Source of the DNA: Exiguobacterium sp. BMC-KP
GTDB lineage: Bacteria > Bacillota > Bacilli > Exiguobacteriales > Exiguobacteriaceae
Assembly (NCBI RefSeq): GCF_001275385.1
Contig: NZ_LGIW01000015.1
Location: 1,984,001 to 2,048,000, forward strand
Direction: 5' to 3'
Length of the DNA stretch: 64,000 bases
The notes beneath the pieces were generated by a model. That model had not been told where the DNA came from. It worked only from the letters and a program-made list of their open reading frames with translations, and did no database searches. Each line of letters opens with the position of its first letter. The stretch's first letter is position 1. The position numbers and the translations under genes were made by a program. Positions 1-9,060 of the stretch are shown one piece after another.

Positions 1-2
1 AG

Positions 3-167
3 TGGTCAAAGGATCGGATGACGGACCTCCAAAAATTGAGTCAATCTCAAGACATTAAAACATTGACGATTTCTTCTGTACAAGGAGCTAAAAGTGCGAC
101 ACTCGCTCAAAAAAATGGATTCCTTCACATGAAATCAAACGTCGATTTGAATTACAATAAATTCTAA
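3..167 (+). CDS. C-terminal end of an unrecognised protein (partial)
   Basis: The third forward frame is open from the window edge to a TAA at 165-167, giving the last 54 residues of a protein whose start lies outside the window. The tail is hydrophilic, rich in Lys, Ser and Gln, with no membrane segment. I do not recognise the family. A hairpin terminator follows about 80 bases downstream, which supports this as a real gene end. Confidence 0.5.
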   Translation, partial: WSKDRMTDLQKLSQSQDIKTLTISSVQGAKSATLAQKNGFLHMKSNVDLNYNKF

Positions 168-249
168 ACACTTTCATATACCACCTTATAAAATGACAGT
201 GACTCCCATCACTTGTCAAGTATCTGGCATATGCTTTACTTCGAAGATG

Positions 250-293
250 AAGGACCATTTCCCTCTAAAATCTGAGGAAAATGGTCCTTTTCG
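250..293 (+). terminator. Rho-independent terminator
   Basis: A 16-base stem (AAGGACCATTTCCCTC, with its near-exact complement at 274-289) closes a short loop and runs into a T-rich stretch. It fits termination of the partial gene upstream. Confidence 0.7.
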
Positions 294-312
294 TCTCCAC
301 AAAAATCCATTA

Positions 313-341
313 TGTCAAATACTGATATACAGTATTTGACA
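313..341. promoter_or_regulatory. Palindromic operator overlapping the diguanylate cyclase promoter
   Basis: TGTCAAATACTG at 313-324 is followed after five bases by its exact reverse complement at 330-341. The right arm contains the -35 box of the promoter, so a bound dimer would block RNA polymerase. The regulator is unknown. Confidence 0.6.
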
Positions 342-364
342 CTAGCTGTTTTTAATTATATATT
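336..364 (+). promoter_or_regulatory. Sigma-A promoter of the GGDEF gene
   Basis: TTGACA at 336-341, a 17-base spacer, then TATATT at 359-364. This nearly matches the consensus. A start of transcription near 371 leaves about 30 bases before the ATG at 401. Confidence 0.7.
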
Positions 365-400
365 TTAGAAAACTATTTGTATAGATTGGATGTCTTATAT

Positions 401-1426
401 ATGATTCAAGATTGGATGATTCAAGGGTGCATGATTTTCGCACTGACGTATCTCCTTTTAGCCACATACCAACTGATTCGTAGTAGAAATAGTGAACGTG
501 TGGGTACCATAATCCTCATCCTCTGGTTCGGGACTTACATGTTAACGATTGATGTTTTACTTTCATCACAGTCTTTGATTTGGCAGGTCATTCCTTTCGT
601 TCTATTAGCATATCATCGAGAAAAAGGACCGTTTCTTAGCCTGACGCTCATCACGCTTATCCATACATGGATCAACGCAAACATCGATGCTGTACTTCTT
701 GTGTCAGCAGGGATCGTGATCCTCACGTTACTTTTACGTCAAAAGACACATCTCGCTTTACGCTTTGGTGTACTTCATCTTTTCATCGGAAGTACACTAC
801 TGGTTTTGCTACCGGATCAAACACTACCACTCGTCGTTTTTCATGGGAGCCTTACGCTTTTGATGTACGGCATATTCCTTTATCTATTGCCACTCCAACA
901 ACGTCACCGGAAGCAGCTTGAAGTCTATCAACATCTAGCGGAGTATGACGCGTTGACAGGTCTTGCTAATCGACGGGCATGGGAATTACGCGCCAAGACG
1001 CTAGCCGGTCAATCTTCGACCTATCACTTGATCATTCTCGATTTGGATCAATTCAAGCAAGTAAACGATCAGTACGGTCATTCGAATGGCGATGCGGTCT
1101 TAGAACAATTTGCAAAAATCCTTGAGCGCAATACCCGTCCGGAAGATTTGGTCGCCCGTATGGGTGGAGAAGAGTTCATCGTACTCCTAACGGATTTGAC
1201 GCCAGAACAAGCGACTACCATCGCAGAACGAATTCGCCAAGAAGTCGAACGGCATACGTTCCGTCTATTAGATGGCTCTTCGATTCATGTTACGACGTCA
1301 ATCGGACTGTCTTCCGGAAAGCGAGACATCCCTGTCCAGCACTCGATGGAACTATCCGATAAAGCCCTGTATCAAGCCAAAAAATCGGGACGAAACATCG
1401 TTCGAATCGCTAGTCATCTGTTGTGA
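401..1426 (+). CDS. Membrane-bound diguanylate cyclase (GGDEF)
   Basis: Predicted to make cyclic di-GMP from two GTP at the inner face of the membrane. The N-terminal half (about residues 5-170) is a run of hydrophobic segments, five or six helices, forming an unrecognised membrane sensor. The C-terminal half is a GGDEF domain. The active-site loop reads GGEEF at about residues 255-259, an active variant in this family. The product-inhibition I-site RxxD is present as RPED at 246-249, so feedback control is expected. No EAL or HD-GYP domain is fused. I chose ATG 401 because transcription should begin near 371, which makes the upstream TTG at 377 unlikely; the ribosome site is weak. It is transcribed alone, with a terminator directly after it. 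Confidence 0.9.
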   Translation: MIQDWMIQGCMIFALTYLLLATYQLIRSRNSERVGTIILILWFGTYMLTIDVLLSSQSLIWQVIPFVLLAYHREKGPFLSLTLITLIHTWINANIDAVLLVSAGIVILTLLLRQKTHLALRFGVLHLFIGSTLLVLLPDQTLPLVVFHGSLTLLMYGIFLYLLPLQQRHRKQLEVYQHLAEYDALTGLANRRAWELRAKTLAGQSSTYHLIILDLDQFKQVNDQYGHSNGDAVLEQFAKILERNTRPEDLVARMGGEEFIVLLTDLTPEQATTIAERIRQEVERHTFRLLDGSSIHVTTSIGLSSGKRDIPVQHSMELSDKALYQAKKSGRNIVRIASHLL

Positions 1427-1452
1427 AAAGACCTTTAAGGGGTCTTTTTTTA
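1427..1452 (+). terminator. Terminator of the GGDEF gene
   Basis: AAAGACC pairs with GGTCTTT, followed by a T run, starting at the stop codon. Confidence 0.75.
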
Positions 1453-1517
1453 GATTCTCCTCTAAAAAATTCAGCTATGGAGACCATCTCATACTTTCTT
1501 ATACTTTTGTAACTATC

Positions 1518-1551
1518 AAAAAAACGTGTACACCAACTCGGGTATACACGT
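1518..1551 (-). terminator. Terminator of galU
   Basis: On the minus strand ACGTGTATACC pairs with GGTGTACACGT and is followed by seven T. Confidence 0.75.
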
Positions 1552-1556
1552 CTGAT

Positions 1557-2423
1557 TCACTGGAATCGTTTCAGAAATTCTTTTAATTCTTCATGCATTT
1601 CAGGATCCTTCATTGCATATTCAATCGTCGTCTTGACGAAACCGAGTTTCTCACCGACATCATGACGGCTCCCTTCAAAATCAAACGCATAGACTGCTTG
1701 ATCCGCGTTCAATCGTTCGATTGCATCAGTTAATTGGATTTCGCCTCCGGCTCCTTCTGATTGATTTTCTAAATAATCAAAGATATCAGCCGTCAAGACG
1801 TACCGTCCCATGATGGCAAGATTCGAAGGGGCGGTTCCCGGCTCCGGTTTCTCGACGAATCGGCGAACCGGATAGAGTCGTCCATCTTTATCGACCGGAT
1901 CGATGATCCCGTATCGGTGTGTTTCACGCGGTTCGACTTCTTGGACACCGATGACGGACTGACCGGTCTCGTCATAGGCATCCATTAATTGACGAATCGC
2001 AGGTGTCTCCGACTCGACGATATCATCGCCGAGTAAAACGGCAAATGGTTCGTCCCCGATGAATTGACGAGCTGTCCAAATCGCATGACCGAGTCCTTTT
2101 TGTTCTTTTTGGCGGACATAAAAGATATTTGCAAGATTCGTCGAGGCACACACTTTCTCGAGTAAATCTGTTTTTCCCGACGCCTGAAGCGCAGCTTCTA
2201 GTTCATATTGATGATCGAAATGATCCTCGATCGCACGCTTGTGTTTTCCGGTAACGATGATGATATCTTCGATTCCTGCAGCCGCAGCTTCTTCGACGAT
2301 GTATTGGATCGTCGGTTTATCAAGAATCGGTAACATTTCTTTCGGCATGGCTTTCGTTGCCGGTAAAAAGCGTGTGCCAAGCCCCGCAGCTGGAATAATG
2401 GCTTTTTTAATTGGTTTTTTCAT
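1557..2423 (-). CDS. galU: UTP--glucose-1-phosphate uridylyltransferase
   Basis: Makes UDP-glucose from UTP and glucose-1-phosphate, the donor for wall polymer and lipid glycosylation, and the substrate of the UDP-glucose dehydrogenase encoded near 52 kb. The N-terminus carries the nucleotidyltransferase signature [19 protein letters not shown], and VEKPEPG lies in the sugar-binding region. The 288 residues match the usual bacterial GalU length. The start is set by AAGGAG seven to eight bases before ATG 2423; an in-frame ATG seven codons earlier has no such site. The upstream glycosyltransferase gene ends at 2441, so the two form an operon that makes and uses UDP-glucose. Confidence 0.95.
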   Translation of the reverse strand: MKKPIKKAIIPAAGLGTRFLPATKAMPKEMLPILDKPTIQYIVEEAAAAGIEDIIIVTGKHKRAIEDHFDHQYELEAALQASGKTDLLEKVCASTNLANIFYVRQKEQKGLGHAIWTARQFIGDEPFAVLLGDDIVESETPAIRQLMDAYDETGQSVIGVQEVEPRETHRYGIIDPVDKDGRLYPVRRFVEKPEPGTAPSNLAIMGRYVLTADIFDYLENQSEGAGGEIQLTDAIERLNADQAVYAFDFEGSRHDVGEKLGFVKTTIEYAMKDPEMHEELKEFLKRFQ

Positions 2424-2440
2424 TGTATTCGCTCCTTCGA

Positions 2441-3913
2441 TCATTCAGTATGCAGCCAGTTCAGCAGGTTGCGGTAATTTTCAATACCCTTCGTCTGATA
2501 TAACGTAGGTTTCGTTTGTACGTGTGTGAGCGGTCGTTCGACGATGTCGACCATTTTTTCTGCAAATCCCGTGACATCCCCTTCAGGTACGAGGTATCCG
2601 TTTTGACCATTTTCGATGATTTCACGCGGTCCGTACCGAACGTCATAGGCAATGACAGGACAGCCAACATTAATGCTTTCCATGACGGTTAGCCCAAATC
2701 CTTCAAATCGACTCGTCAATAACGACGCACGGGAAGAAGCAAAGACTTGGTCCGGTGTCGACGTAAAGTCATGAATCAGAACATCTTCTTCGATGTTGAG
2801 CAAGTACATCATCTGTTTCATCAAGGCGAGTTGTCCATCCTCATCTGCTCCGTAAAGCGCAAGTTTCGTCGGGTGACCCGATCGTTTGAAGATGGCATAA
2901 CTGCGGAGTAAATGCTCGAGTTGCTTTTGTTTTCCAAAACGTCCGATGAAACAAAACTGGTCCTCTACATGCGTTCGATCGATTTCAACTGGTTCGATTG
3001 AATGCGGAATGACTGCGAACTGATCATCCGGTATCGTAAAACGCGCTTGAATCTCGTCTTTTTGATGTGTCGTCAAAACGAGATACTTCGATACGCGTGC
3101 CGAACCTTCGAGCGCAATCTGATAGGATTTTTTGATTCGTTGCTGATTCAATTCCAAATGGGAATTATGGAACACGAGGATATTTTTCGTCCGCGCCTGA
3201 CAATGGAGTAAAGGCCAGTCAAGCAAGCGCGCATCATTGAAGACGATGTCCCCATCAGTCAAACGATGATTAAAATAGTGCAAGAACAGATCCTTTTCAG
3301 TCTGAAATGTATGGACGGGACGTTCGTGTTGGTAGGTTTGAATCGAAATCAATTTATTAGATTTTTGCTCCTCATAATGCTTTTCACAATAGATGCGACC
3401 TTCTTGGTCATAAAATTGTTCATGAATTTTTTTGTGTGTTCTCGGCGAGTATCGAATCTTGCGATGTAGTCGACCGTTATCGTTATATTGCCAGCGTTCG
3501 ACTTTTTTCTTCGATGCAGGACTCATGAAGTCTTCAAACGAAAGACGATCACTCTTTTCGTGATACTTTCGGTACAAAACGTACGTCTCATCCTCATAAT
3601 AACGGACCGTATTGACGTCGCTCTCTACTGCGCGTAATCCTTCAATTTCTCGAGGGGTTACATCGGATACCTGTTCATCGAATAATCGATTGCCAGAAAG
3701 CCATTCGTATACATTCTCAATTCGCGTCGTCTCGCTTAAAATATTTTTTTCTCTAAAGGTTTGTACGATACGATCGTATGCTGCATCATAGTTAGTCGTA
3801 AGGATCGTCGTCGCATAGCCAAGGTGTTTTTCAATCATTGCAATTCGACTGAGGAGCGACTTCGTGCGTCCCCCATGTTGCGCCGGCAATGTCGAAGTCA
3901 TCGTATACAGCAT
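2441..3913 (-). CDS. GT4-type glycosyltransferase, probably acting on wall teichoic acid
   Basis: A 490-residue cytoplasmic transferase of the GT-B fold. The C-terminal half has the retaining GT4 hallmarks: [10 protein letters not shown] at the start of the nucleotide-binding lobe, then [13 protein letters not shown] (the E-x7-E type motif) and a [13 protein letters not shown] stretch like that of TagE, GtfA and TarM-type enzymes. The long N-terminal acceptor-recognition part also fits that group. It sits directly upstream of galU, which supplies UDP-glucose, so glucosylation of teichoic acid or a surface glycoprotein is likely. The acceptor is inferred from family and context. The start ATG has AGGAAG eight bases upstream. 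Confidence 0.75.
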   Translation of the reverse strand: MLYTMTSTLPAQHGGRTKSLLSRIAMIEKHLGYATTILTTNYDAAYDRIVQTFREKNILSETTRIENVYEWLSGNRLFDEQVSDVTPREIEGLRAVESDVNTVRYYEDETYVLYRKYHEKSDRLSFEDFMSPASKKKVERWQYNDNGRLHRKIRYSPRTHKKIHEQFYDQEGRIYCEKHYEEQKSNKLISIQTYQHERPVHTFQTEKDLFLHYFNHRLTDGDIVFNDARLLDWPLLHCQARTKNILVFHNSHLELNQQRIKKSYQIALEGSARVSKYLVLTTHQKDEIQARFTIPDDQFAVIPHSIEPVEIDRTHVEDQFCFIGRFGKQKQLEHLLRSYAIFKRSGHPTKLALYGADEDGQLALMKQMMYLLNIEEDVLIHDFTSTPDQVFASSRASLLTSRFEGFGLTVMESINVGCPVIAYDVRYGPREIIENGQNGYLVPEGDVTGFAEKMVDIVERPLTHVQTKPTLYQTKGIENYRNLLNWLHTE

Positions 3914-4047
3914 GATTCACACTTCCTTTTTTCCGTTCTCCGAACTACTCTCTGTTAAGACAGACAATCGTCTGTTTCTTGCTAATGTTTTAGCATCTTT
4001 TATTATTTCCAATCCGCCTCTCTCAGAAACTTCAACGAGCATATTGC

Positions 4048-5577
4048 TTACTCTTCCCTCTTTTTCAACGGTTTGACAGCCGGTCCTTCCATCACTGACC
4101 CGTCGTGCGCAAAGCGCGAGCCATGGCAAGGACAGTCCCATGAGCGTTCGGCCGCATTCCACTTCGTATCACATCCCATATGGGTACACGTCGTTGAGAC
4201 GAGATGAAGCCTTCCGGCAGGATCACGATATCCCCCGACTGTCTTTCCATGATGTCGAACAAGTCCTCCTTCGTCAGGCTGAAGATCTTTTGCGTCACGG
4301 TGTGCTTTTGATAATTTCCCTTTTACGAGTTCGATTGCAACATCCGCGTTATTCTTAACGAATTGGGTCGCATCCACTGCTTTTAGTTTTGATCGTGTAG
4401 GATCAAACAAATGTCGAAAACGATTCGGTGTTCCGGTTAAAAGATCACTGAGTAACAGTCCTGCCGCAATACCGTTTGTCATGCCCCATTTTGCAAATCC
4501 AGTTGCGACAAAGACATTCGGATTATCTGCTGTCATTTGACCGACATACGGGATGTGATCAAGTGTAATTAAGTCCTGCGCCGACCAAAAGCGGTCGAAC
4601 GTGTCCACTTGAAAGGCGTTCGTTGCAAAATCGGCTAAGTGCTGATAACGTGCCATCGTTTCCGTTTCGTGACCCGATAAATGATTTTCACCACCAAACA
4701 GTCCTAATTGACGACCGTCCGAAGTACGTGTATGTCGTAAAGAACGACTTGGTTGATCGGCACTCATGAACATACCGTCAGGAAACGAATCGTCGACGAA
4801 TCCTGAGACGATGTACGATCGATGAACTTCAAGCTTCGAAAAATATAATCCTTTAAAGTCGTGAAACGGAAAATGGGTTGCGATTACAACCTTCTTAGCT
4901 TCAATACGATGTCCATTCTCAAGGACGATTGTCGGTGTTCGATTACTTTCAATCGTTGTCGCCCGTGACTTTTCATACAGTGTCCCACCTTGCCGGACAA
5001 AATGTTCTGCTAAGCCCTGTAAGTACTTGACGGGATGAAACTGTGCTTGATTGCGCAAAACGACCGCTCGTTTAACGGTGTACGGCAACTTCTTCTGTAC
5101 TTCGTCTGTCGCATCGCCACCGTTCATCTCAAGACGAGCATACGCTTTGATTTCGCGATCCAGTGCACTCTCTTTTGAAGAAGAGACATACAGATACGCG
5201 TCTTGGGTTTCAAGCTCACACGCTAGATCAAGACGTTCGACTTGATGACGAAGGAACGTAATGGCTTCTTCATTTGCTTGATAGTAGAGTCGCGCTTTGT
5301 CCTCTCCTACACTTTTGATCAATTGATCATAGATCAGACCGTGTTGAGACGACACCTTTGCCGTCGTGTATCCAGTCGTACCAGCGGCCACCTCTTCTGC
5401 TTCAATAACACCTACGTCATACCCTCGTTCTGCGAGTTGCAAAGCGGTGACTAAACCGGCAATGCCAGCTCCAACGATGACGACATCGTGTTTTGTATCT
5501 GTCTCAAGGGATGGATACGATACACAAGCAGATGATGCTTTCCAATACGATGACGGGAAACCGGATAATTCAGACAT
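4048..5577 (-). CDS. FAD-dependent oxidoreductase with C-terminal Rieske [2Fe-2S] domain
   Basis: A 509-residue two-domain redox protein. The N-terminal DAO-type FAD domain begins with VVIVGAGIAGLVTALQLAERG, the dinucleotide-binding GxGxxG fold (about residues 32-52). The C-terminal 80 residues are a Rieske domain with CTHMGC and CPCHGS, the two Cys-His pairs that bind a [2Fe-2S] cluster. Bacillales commonly carry this fusion with unknown substrate. There is no signal peptide, so it is probably cytoplasmic. The start at 5577 is chosen for GAGGAG seven bases upstream; an upstream in-frame ATG lacks one. It appears to be transcribed alone. Confidence 0.88.
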   Translation of the reverse strand: MSELSGFPSSYWKASSACVSYPSLETDTKHDVVIVGAGIAGLVTALQLAERGYDVGVIEAEEVAAGTTGYTTAKVSSQHGLIYDQLIKSVGEDKARLYYQANEEAITFLRHQVERLDLACELETQDAYLYVSSSKESALDREIKAYARLEMNGGDATDEVQKKLPYTVKRAVVLRNQAQFHPVKYLQGLAEHFVRQGGTLYEKSRATTIESNRTPTIVLENGHRIEAKKVVIATHFPFHDFKGLYFSKLEVHRSYIVSGFVDDSFPDGMFMSADQPSRSLRHTRTSDGRQLGLFGGENHLSGHETETMARYQHLADFATNAFQVDTFDRFWSAQDLITLDHIPYVGQMTADNPNVFVATGFAKWGMTNGIAAGLLLSDLLTGTPNRFRHLFDPTRSKLKAVDATQFVKNNADVAIELVKGKLSKAHRDAKDLQPDEGGLVRHHGKTVGGYRDPAGRLHLVSTTCTHMGCDTKWNAAERSWDCPCHGSRFAHDGSVMEGPAVKPLKKREE

Positions 5578-5717
5578 ACAAAAACTCCTCTCTCGAAACA
5601 AGCACAACGATCAACTTCGATAGTATTAGTGCTTCCCTGTCTGCGATAAAACATGCACAAAAGATATTTTTTATATGAGAGAGTAGTCCGAAGTTTTTGG
5701 ATCTTAAAGATGAGCAA

Positions 5718-5750
5718 AGAAAAACAGCCCCTTTTTAATTAAGAGGCTGT
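5718..5750 (-). terminator. Terminator of the organophosphate transporter
   Basis: On the minus strand ACAGCC pairs with GGCTGT around an AT-rich loop, followed by five T. Confidence 0.75.
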
Positions 5751-5756
5751 CCATAT

Positions 5757-7166
5757 TCATGAGCTTAATTTATCCGCTTGACGTTCCAGTAGTCCAAGGC
5801 GACGAATCTTTTTCTCTTCGACGACCGCGACAATTGCGAGGGCAATCAATCCGAACAGTAACGCGGCATTGAAGATAACGAATGTGTCACTCCAGCCGTG
5901 CAACGTAACGGAACCGATCGTTAGACCGTTCGTTTCCGGGTCAGCGATTTTTGCTAGACCGACTTTCGCGATTGAATCACCAAACAAGTAGCCGAACGTT
6001 CCGACCATCCCGTTCGTGACCGTTGTCGCTTGTTTCGGTGCGAAGCTGATGACCGAGACACCAATCAAAAGCTGTGGTCCATAAATGAGGGCACCAAGAG
6101 CGAACAGTGACGCATAGATAATGACTTCACTCGTACCGTAACGATAACCGAGGACCGCGACTCCTGTCAGCAAAAGACAGATCGCTGCGACGAGTGCGCG
6201 ACGTCCTTTGAGTAAGTCGGACACGTAGCCCCAAATCATACTGCCGCATAATGCACCGATTTCAAAGAAGAAAATCGTATTAACGGCGCTCTCCGTGCTG
6301 AAATGCAAGTGTTCCGTGACATAGAGTGGTGCCCAGTTATCGATCCCGATCCGGACGATGTAGACGAAGACGTTTGCGATACAGAGCGTCCAAATCCATG
6401 GGTTTGAGATGACGTACGTCTTGAAGATTTGCCACTTCGTCATGCTTTCAGCAGCGATGTTCTCTGGTTCGATCGGTTCCTCAAAAATTTCCTCACTCCG
6501 GTTCCACCCGAGTTCCTCCGGATCATCCTTCCCGATGAACAGACCGACGATCCCGATGACGAGTGCGATCACTGCCGGGAAGATGAACATCCCGACGACA
6601 CTTCCGTTGAAGAAAACGTTTGCTCCCCAAAGCGCAAGACCCCCGGCAATCGCTCCACCGATGTTGTGCGAGACGTTCCAGAACCCAAGGTAGCGTCCAC
6701 GTTTTTCAAACGGTGTCCAGCGGGCAATCGTCGAATACGACGATGGTCCCCCGACCGATTGGAAGAAACCACTGAGTCCCCAAAGGACCATCAAGAGACC
6801 AACCGGACTTCCACCAGCGCTCATCAAGAGTCCCATCGCGGTGACGATCAATGAAGACAAAATCAATAAGAACGAGATGACACGTTTCGTATTTTTCCCG
6901 TCAACGAAGTACCCGAGTAACGTTTTCCCGATCCCGTACGTAATCGAGAAGGCAAAACCAATATATCCGAGTTCTGTCGTCGTAAAGCCGAGTTCTTCCT
7001 TCAAGAGCGGTTGTGCTGCCTTGAAGTTGTTCCGGATGAGGTACATCGCCATATATGAGAAGAAGACGACTAAAAAGGCCTTTAAGAATTGCTGTAACCA
7101 CTGTTTGCGTTGTACTTCGATTGGTATGCCGGCATTCGGCAATTTTTTGATGCTGAAGAAGCCCAT
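5757..7166 (-). CDS. Organophosphate:phosphate antiporter (OPA family, GlpT/UhpT/PgtP-like)
   Basis: A 469-residue, roughly 12-helix transporter of the major facilitator superfamily. The N-terminus contains MAMYLIRNNFKAAQPLLKEELGF and FSITYGIGKTLLGYFVDGKNTKR, typical of the OPA branch that swaps sugar-phosphates or glycerol-phosphate for inorganic phosphate. The adjoining sensor-like binding protein and two-component genes resemble the control modules of hexose-phosphate (UhpT/Hpt) and phosphoglycerate (Pgt) systems, so hexose-6-phosphate or phosphoglycerate is the likely substrate; sequence alone does not decide. It is the last gene of the 8965-5757 operon, 36 bases after the binding protein. 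Confidence 0.85.
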   Translation of the reverse strand: MGFFSIKKLPNAGIPIEVQRKQWLQQFLKAFLVVFFSYMAMYLIRNNFKAAQPLLKEELGFTTTELGYIGFAFSITYGIGKTLLGYFVDGKNTKRVISFLLILSSLIVTAMGLLMSAGGSPVGLLMVLWGLSGFFQSVGGPSSYSTIARWTPFEKRGRYLGFWNVSHNIGGAIAGGLALWGANVFFNGSVVGMFIFPAVIALVIGIVGLFIGKDDPEELGWNRSEEIFEEPIEPENIAAESMTKWQIFKTYVISNPWIWTLCIANVFVYIVRIGIDNWAPLYVTEHLHFSTESAVNTIFFFEIGALCGSMIWGYVSDLLKGRRALVAAICLLLTGVAVLGYRYGTSEVIIYASLFALGALIYGPQLLIGVSVISFAPKQATTVTNGMVGTFGYLFGDSIAKVGLAKIADPETNGLTIGSVTLHGWSDTFVIFNAALLFGLIALAIVAVVEEKKIRRLGLLERQADKLSS

Positions 7167-7202
7167 CTTCCATTTCCCCTATCCTGAATCAGAGTCTTCG
7201 CA

Positions 7203-8192
7203 TCATTTGTCTTGAAGCTGATTGAATCGACGGAGATAGTCCCGGTAATCGGCGACGATATCCTGCCCGATATTTTGCTGGATCGGTTGTGTCTTCGCAA
7301 TCGCATAGGTCGGCGTACCGAACGAAACTTTCCGCAGGATGGCTTGACCGTCAGTCGAAAGTACAAAACGCATGAAGGCATTCGCCTGCTTCTGTTGCGT
7401 CCGTCCTTTAAGCTTTGAGATTGCGTTGATCGAATACGTATCGAGCGGGATACTTTTGACCGGATAATACTTTTCGCGTAGCGATTGTTGATCGCCGATG
7501 AAATTGACCCCAAGCATGGCTTCCCCACTGGCGACATACGACGTTGGTGCAAAGCCGTTTGCCGTGAATAGTCGCGTTCGCTCGATTAGCTCGCGTAAGA
7601 CATCTTCCGCCTTCGTCCCGTATCCGTCAAAGACCGCTTGTAGAATCGTCGCGCCGGTACCGGAATGGTTCGGGTCCGGCAAAATCAACTCGTCCTGATA
7701 CCGCTTTGCCGTTAAGTCAGCAAGCGTCTTCGGATACGGCTCTGCCCCGAACCGATCGTTCCAGACGTCGGTATTGATGACGATCGCTAAGCGTTCGACT
7801 TCATAACCGATCCAGTAGCGATCCGGATCCTGCAGTTCCGCTTGATCCATGTCGCTCGGAAACGGTGTCGACAAGCCGCGTTGTTTGAGCGTCTGGTGGG
7901 CATCCCACGTTCCCCCGATGATGACGTCGGCGCGCGGATGATCCGCTTCCTTCGTCACGCGACGAACGAGTTCTTCCGTCGAGAGACGCACGAACTCATA
8001 CGTACACCCCGCCTGTTCACAATATGACGATAGCAAGGCCCGACCAATATCCTCTTTCGCGGAAACATACGCCGTCAAATGCGGAACGGTTTCTCGCGCG
8101 GCTGTTCCTTGCTTCGTCTGTTCATTGTTGCGGACGATCCAAGTACTCATGAGACAAATGATACTCAGCAAGAAGAGCATTCCTTTTCTCAT
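7203..8192 (-). CDS. Extracellular solute-binding protein acting as sugar-phosphate sensor (HptA/PgtC-like)
   Basis: A 329-residue family 1 binding protein with an N-terminal hydrophobic anchor (about residues 4-20, no lipobox). Motifs such as ADVIIGGTWDA, YEVERLAIVINTDVW and PDPNHSGTGATILQ are typical of iron/phosphonate-type binding folds. No ABC permease or ATPase is encoded nearby. The neighbours are a transporter and a two-component system, the arrangement of HptA in Staphylococcus and PgtC in Salmonella, where the protein senses external substrate. Its start overlaps the stop of the preceding gene by ATGA, so translation is coupled. Confidence 0.75.
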   Translation of the reverse strand: MRKGMLFLLSIICLMSTWIVRNNEQTKQGTAARETVPHLTAYVSAKEDIGRALLSSYCEQAGCTYEFVRLSTEELVRRVTKEADHPRADVIIGGTWDAHQTLKQRGLSTPFPSDMDQAELQDPDRYWIGYEVERLAIVINTDVWNDRFGAEPYPKTLADLTAKRYQDELILPDPNHSGTGATILQAVFDGYGTKAEDVLRELIERTRLFTANGFAPTSYVASGEAMLGVNFIGDQQSLREKYYPVKSIPLDTYSINAISKLKGRTQQKQANAFMRFVLSTDGQAILRKVSFGTPTYAIAKTQPIQQNIGQDIVADYRDYLRRFNQLQDK

Positions 8193-8965
8193 CGTTTCGC
8201 CTCCTTCCCTGTTGGTAGGAGTTGTCCTTTCAAATAGAAGGTGTTCCCATTGTCATCATCCATGTACTGGACACTAAACAACGTCTCGTATACCGTGATG
8301 TTCAGCAGATTGGCACGCGTGTTCTGCTCATCCTTGAACCGCTGGAGCTTGAGAATGCGCGGCTGCCCCTGACTCGCATCAAGTGCCTGACCGACTTCTT
8401 CATAGTCCGTCATCGGCTCTGCTTGCGCCAGGCGACGCTTGACGTCTTCACGCTCGCGAGCGGTTAAGGTACGCGACCGTCCCGCTGCATACCATGTTAC
8501 GACTTCCGCCTCAGCAAACTGACGCGCGAGCTGTTCCGGTTCGTGGTAGGCGTTTAAGAACCGTGCTTTTAATGTTGTCGTTTGGGTGCTGGGACGTTTT
8601 GCGACACATTGTCCATTCAGTGTCATGCTTTCCCCGAGCGAGAACGTCCACGTCGTTCCGTTCAAGAAACGAAGCGTCCCGTTAAATGTCGCAGTATCCG
8701 CTGGACAGGTCCCGTTTGTCGCCGTCTTCATTTGCTTCAATAGCGTCGTGATGCGCTGGACTTCCGTTCCGTCTTCTACCGTCTGCTCCCCCCATGCCCG
8801 GTGACGTAACGTCAACTCGGTCGGGAGCGAGTCATCGGAAGCATTCAGTCGTTTTGGTCCATCGAGGACATGTAAGCGTCCGAAGACCGTCTGCTGAAGC
8901 AAAAGAAGACCGAGGGCAAACAAGACCCCCATCAGGAAGAGATAGGCAATGGTCGATGCTTTCAT
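8189..8965 (-). CDS. Membrane-anchored protein of unknown function in the transporter operon
   Basis: A 258-residue protein with one N-terminal membrane segment (about residues 5-25) and an extracytoplasmic remainder rich in Thr and charged residues. Two cysteines lie about 34 residues apart. I think it resembles the DUF3919 family, but I cannot confirm this. It is the first gene of the operon that continues with the sensor-like binding protein (ATGA overlap) and the antiporter. An accessory role in sensing or signal transfer to the kinase is an inference from position only. The start has AAGGAGAGG upstream. Confidence 0.6.
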   Translation of the reverse strand: MKASTIAYLFLMGVLFALGLLLLQQTVFGRLHVLDGPKRLNASDDSLPTELTLRHRAWGEQTVEDGTEVQRITTLLKQMKTATNGTCPADTATFNGTLRFLNGTTWTFSLGESMTLNGQCVAKRPSTQTTTLKARFLNAYHEPEQLARQFAEAEVVTWYAAGRSRTLTAREREDVKRRLAQAEPMTDYEEVGQALDASQGQPRILKLQRFKDEQNTRANLLNITVYETLFSVQYMDDDNGNTFYLKGQLLPTGKEAKR

Positions 8966-9004
8966 GATTCCTCTCCTTGCTTGATTCTTAGATTACGGGG
9001 CAAT

Positions 9005-9038
9005 TGTTTCGTAAATCCGGTCGAAATGTTTCGTAAAT
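9005..9038 (-). promoter_or_regulatory. Direct-repeat operator, probable response-regulator site
   Basis: TGTTTCGTAAAT occurs at 9005-9016 and again at 9027-9038, exactly 22 bases apart, two helical turns. OmpR-family regulators bind direct repeats on one face of DNA, and such a regulator is encoded next door. The site lies 40-73 bases before the operon start at 8965. Confidence 0.6.
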
Positions 9039-9046
9039 GTATCATT

Positions 9047-9060
9047 TGTAAGCGATTACA
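9047..9060. promoter_or_regulatory. cre site (CcpA catabolite control)
   Basis: TGTAAGCGATTACA matches the CcpA consensus TGWAANCGNTNWCA at every position, on both strands. It lies between the kinase stop and the direct repeats, upstream of the 8965-5757 uptake operon, so glucose repression of the operon is expected. Confidence 0.7.

Noticed and set aside
3958-3995. Small hairpins (ACAGAC/GTCTGT and GCTAA/TTAGC) after the oxidoreductase gene
   Set aside because: No T run on the transcribed strand; too weak to call a terminator.
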